NCBI GenBank assembly: GCA_018136815.1 | Contig: CM030935.1 | Span: 1,872,388-1,936,387 of the forward strand | Direction of reading: 5' to 3' | Length of the DNA stretch: 64,000 bases | Origin: Isochrysis galbana | Lineage: Eukaryota > Haptophyta > Isochrysidales > Isochrysidaceae | In this document: positions 61,840-64,000 of the stretch, piece after piece | How the letters are laid out: each line of letters begins with the position of its first letter | Numbering within the stretch: the stretch's first letter is position 1 | Program-made: the position numbers and the translations under genes | Notes under the pieces: generated by a model | Told to the model about the DNA's origin: nothing | The model's database searches: none | What the model saw: the letters and a program-made list of their open reading frames with translations, nothing else

Positions 61840-62850
61840 TCACTCAAGACAGGAGAAGCATGGGCGCGCCTTCGACGACGAGAAAGCGGTGCCGGAATTC
61901 GACACCGGAGAGAGAGAAGATCAACGTGGCGTAGCCGCGGGTACGGAGGGGATTACCATCCGGTCCGACAACGGCAGGTCGGTCCGAAGCATGTTCGACT
62001 AAGACGCAAGCGTCGCGGGGCAGTGCGGCCAACAGCTCGGTGGTTACAACCGAGGGGCCGGCTCCCGTGTCCGCGAGAGTCTTGTTGACGCCGTCCCTCC
62101 TTAGTATGATAACCTTTGCCTGAGGCAGCATAATGGCTACCCTTGGCGCGACGAGGCTTGCGACGCGAGTCCGTAGACTCGGAGGATCCATCGCAGTCCG
62201 AATCGCTGGTCGACGAGGAGTTAGATGAACGTGGGCTGGAGACCGGAGACGAGGACGAGGAGGACGAAGAGGTCGGAGAGCTGTAGCGGCGGCGGCGGCG
62301 GTCCTTCTTCTTGTCTTTATGAGCCTTTTTAGATTTCGATGAAGAGCGAGGGAGCGGCGGTGGCGGCGGCAAAACAACTTCGCCGCCATCGTCGGATGGA
62401 GGTGGAGGCGGGCTGGCTGCCTGAACTGGAGCAGTAGGGAGTCGGCCTCGTTCGATCGCGCTGGTGACCGCGGCGAGCTGCTGTGAGAATTGTGCGGCCA
62501 TAGCCTGCATGAGCTCGATATAGCGCAGCTCGACGGGGTTGAGCCCCGGTGAAGCCGAAGAAGTTGGCGGCGGGACCGTAGCAGATAGCAGACGGTGGAG
62601 AAGGAGAGAGATGAAGAAGGGAGTCGGGCAGCAGGCCCGGGGCCTCCTCACACCGAGATGGCTGACTTGGAGCGACTGAGGCGACCGAGAGGCGTTCGAG
62701 GGAGGCGTGATAGGGCTCGTAGGCGGCCTCCGAGTCCGATGGTAATGGTGGCGGTGCCTCGAGGCAGGCGCGAGAAGAGGGGAGGAATCCTTCCAGAGGA
62801 TTTTCCTCACCCTGGTGCCTGGTGAGACTCGGGCTTGGACCTGCCTCCAA
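61840..62850 (-). mobile_element. Ty3-type gag-protease remnant, frameshifted
   Basis: On the minus strand one frame (62850 or 62810 leftwards) reads a Gag-like Pro/Ser-rich protein with a helix (VELRYIELMQAMAAQFSQQL) and a Ser/Arg-rich tail. About 62150-61844, in another frame, reads a retroviral-type aspartic protease: KVIILRRDGVNKTLADTGAG (DTGA active site) then PSVVTTELL, a flap-like GYATLIFSLSG, and FLVVEGAPMLLLS. No reverse transcriptase follows; stops appear at 61841. The frame change plus early end show a dead or truncated LTR-type element. Confidence 0.7.
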
Positions 62851-63289
62851 CGGACTCCGGCGGCGATGGCGGAGATGATGGGGGGGGGACCGCAGAGAGA
62901 TCAGGAGGAGAGGTGAGGGAGGGCATCACCTCCCACTGCGAGGGTGGTGGTGGATGTCCGTCCGGAGAGGAGAAAGGGGTTGGGGTTGGCAAAAATATCC
63001 ACAAAATCGGACCCAAATATCCAGCAAAAATATCCGCAAAATATCCACCAAGCTACCCAAATATCCGGGAAAATATCCAGCTCTGCACCATAAATAGCAC
63101 TACACGCTGTAGCTGTTGCTCCACGCTCGCGCGCGGGTGCGGCGGTTATTTGAGCTCTAGCCTGCATCCATCCTCCATATCCATACCCATACATCTACAT
63201 TTGACATTTGCAGATAATAACTGATGATTGATGATTGACGATGGACCCCATTGAAACCTCGTCACACATTGCACACCACACATCACACA
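62851..63289. repeat. Intergenic; short tandem repeat AAAATATCC
   Basis: 62993-63085 holds irregular repeats of (C)AAAATATCC(A)(G)C. The left part is purine-rich. No gene. Confidence 0.55.
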
Positions 63290-63480
63290 TCACGTCTGCT
63301 GGCGTTTATTGCGATTGTATCGTATCATCACCGACGCTTGAATTTGGTCTGCAAGAGACCGTTCACGATTCGAACCAAACATGCACTGTAGCAATGAGAA
63401 CACACGTTCAGAAGCAGCCGAATTGGGACTGAGACAGAAAGCTATCCTAGCCGCCCGCGCCCACATGGGGAAGAGCTTAT
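63290..63480 (-). mobile_element. hAT transposase C-terminal dimerisation domain fragment
   Basis: The minus strand reads LFPMWARAARIAFCLSPNSA, then ASERVFSLLQCMFGSNRERS and LADQIQASVMIRYNRNKR, to a TGA. The (P)xSAASERVFS core, then R/S-S-L and a final Y/K-N-x-R, is the hallmark of the hAT family C-terminal dimerisation domain. The DDE and RNase-H parts are absent. The fragment begins just where the next gene's last exon ends. Confidence 0.8.
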
Positions 63481-63801
63481 GATGCGAAGCCCACCTTCTG
63501 CCTCCCATGAAGTGTGCCTTGGCCCATCGCTGTGATGACTCCCTCACCCAACGTCTCGTGCATGACGTGCATGCCCACCCTCAACTCTGCTGTCTCGCTC
63601 TCCGCGGCCACCCTCTCGCCCGTCGCCTCGTCCATCTCGTCGATCGCGCCTTCCTCCTCCTCCTCCTCCTCCTCCTCCTCCTCCTCCTGTTCTGCTGACT
63701 CCGACTCCTGCGTCTGCGCGTGCAAAGGAGCGGGCGCCGTCAGCTCCTCCTCCTCCTCCTCTGCCCGCTGACTCAACTGCGACCGCAACCGTTTTGAAAC
63801 T
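63477..63801 (-). CDS. Last exon of an unknown acidic protein (continues off the right edge)
   Basis: On the minus strand an acceptor (TGCTCACAG, about 63802) opens a frame starting at the FK-R-L stretch (SKRLRSQLSQRAEEEEEELT). It runs through a (GAG/GAA)n-encoded Glu run and ends with RVGMHVMHETLGEGVITAMG and QGTLHGRQKVGFAS at a TAA (63477-63479). The VGM-V-H-TLGEG-V phrase resembles a small SH3-like barrel found at the ends of some nucleic-acid-binding proteins. The rest of the gene lies to the right of the window. Function unknown. Confidence 0.45.
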
Positions 63802-64000
63802 GTGAGCAAGGCAGGAGGTGGTTAGTCACACAATGAGGGGTGTGGGCGGCCACGCGCCCCATGCTCCATGTCGCACTGAATTGTGTGCTTCATGGTTGAT
63901 GCGTGAGACGGTGTTGTCGTGTTGTCGTGGTGAGTGAGGGCAGCTAGTGCGGCGCGAGCGAGCGGCCGAGCCGGCGCTTCGGCACGTCGCGCGTCGCGCG
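63802..64000. other. Right edge of the window, probably intron
   Basis: If the acceptor at 63802 is correct, this is intron of the minus-strand gene that continues beyond the window. No separate feature is seen. Confidence 0.35.

Overview
This is nuclear DNA from a eukaryote. Genes carry spliceosomal introns, one gene per promoter, with long repeat-rich spacers and no operons, no rRNA and no CRISPR. A PPR protein, proline-rich SPPPP linkers between carbohydrate-binding modules, a plant-style CBM4/9-GH10 architecture, an EGF-exostosin and a GC-rich coding sequence suggest a unicellular alga (a haptophyte or prasinophyte-grade green alga would fit). The sequence alone does not settle the lineage. 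Two runs of exactly 100 N (19953-20052 and 50101-50200) are assembly gaps and both cut genes. Exon limits given here were read by eye from frame continuity and splice consensus and may be off by a few bases. || Layout: 2-1216 PPR protein (5' end outside the window); 3096-8368 nine-exon secreted/membrane CBM4/9-GH10-like protein (+); 9660-10856 GH18 chitinase-like protein (-); 11486-12550 retrotransposon Gag-like ORF (-); 12813-13140 broken LRR fragment; 13297-15228 four-zinc-finger coiled-coil protein (+); 16123-17238 candidate 2-oxoglutarate/Fe(II) dioxygenase (+); 19398-21469 formylglycine-generating enzyme (-, interrupted by a gap); 23640-24674 four-helix voltage-sensor-like membrane protein (-); 25162-27567 cytosine-C5 DNA methyltransferase (-); 29239-32046 five-exon Golgi-type glycosyltransferase (+); 33191-35931 four-exon MBD-like/Tudor-like chromatin protein (+); 39504-42170 large MED16-like protein (-); 47084-49179 five-exon Ser/Thr kinase (+); 50285-51262 first exon of an EGF-exostosin-type protein (-, ends near a gap); 53048-54142 3beta-HSD-like SDR (-); 55177-58392 molybdenum cofactor sulfurase (-); 59196-60301 three-exon hydroxypyruvate isomerase (+); 61840-62850 broken Ty3-type gag-protease (-); 63290-63480 hAT transposase tail; 63477-63801 last exon of a gene running off the right edge (-). 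|| How genes relate: most are unrelated housekeeping or cell-surface genes. Two themes recur. One is glycan and cell-surface work: CBM-GH10-like protein, chitinase, DxD glycosyltransferase, EGF-exostosin and the sulfatase activator FGE. The other is possible DNA/chromatin modification within 20 kb: cytosine methyltransferase, MBD/Tudor-like reader and a 2OG dioxygenase candidate. || The spacers are dominated by mobile-element debris: two clear hAT-type MITEs with 8-bp target duplications (42842-43369 and 43987-44415), a dispersed hairpin motif seen about nine times, and several other repeat families. Splicing is unusual: about 20 of 23 readable introns are phase 0 and four use GC-AG borders.
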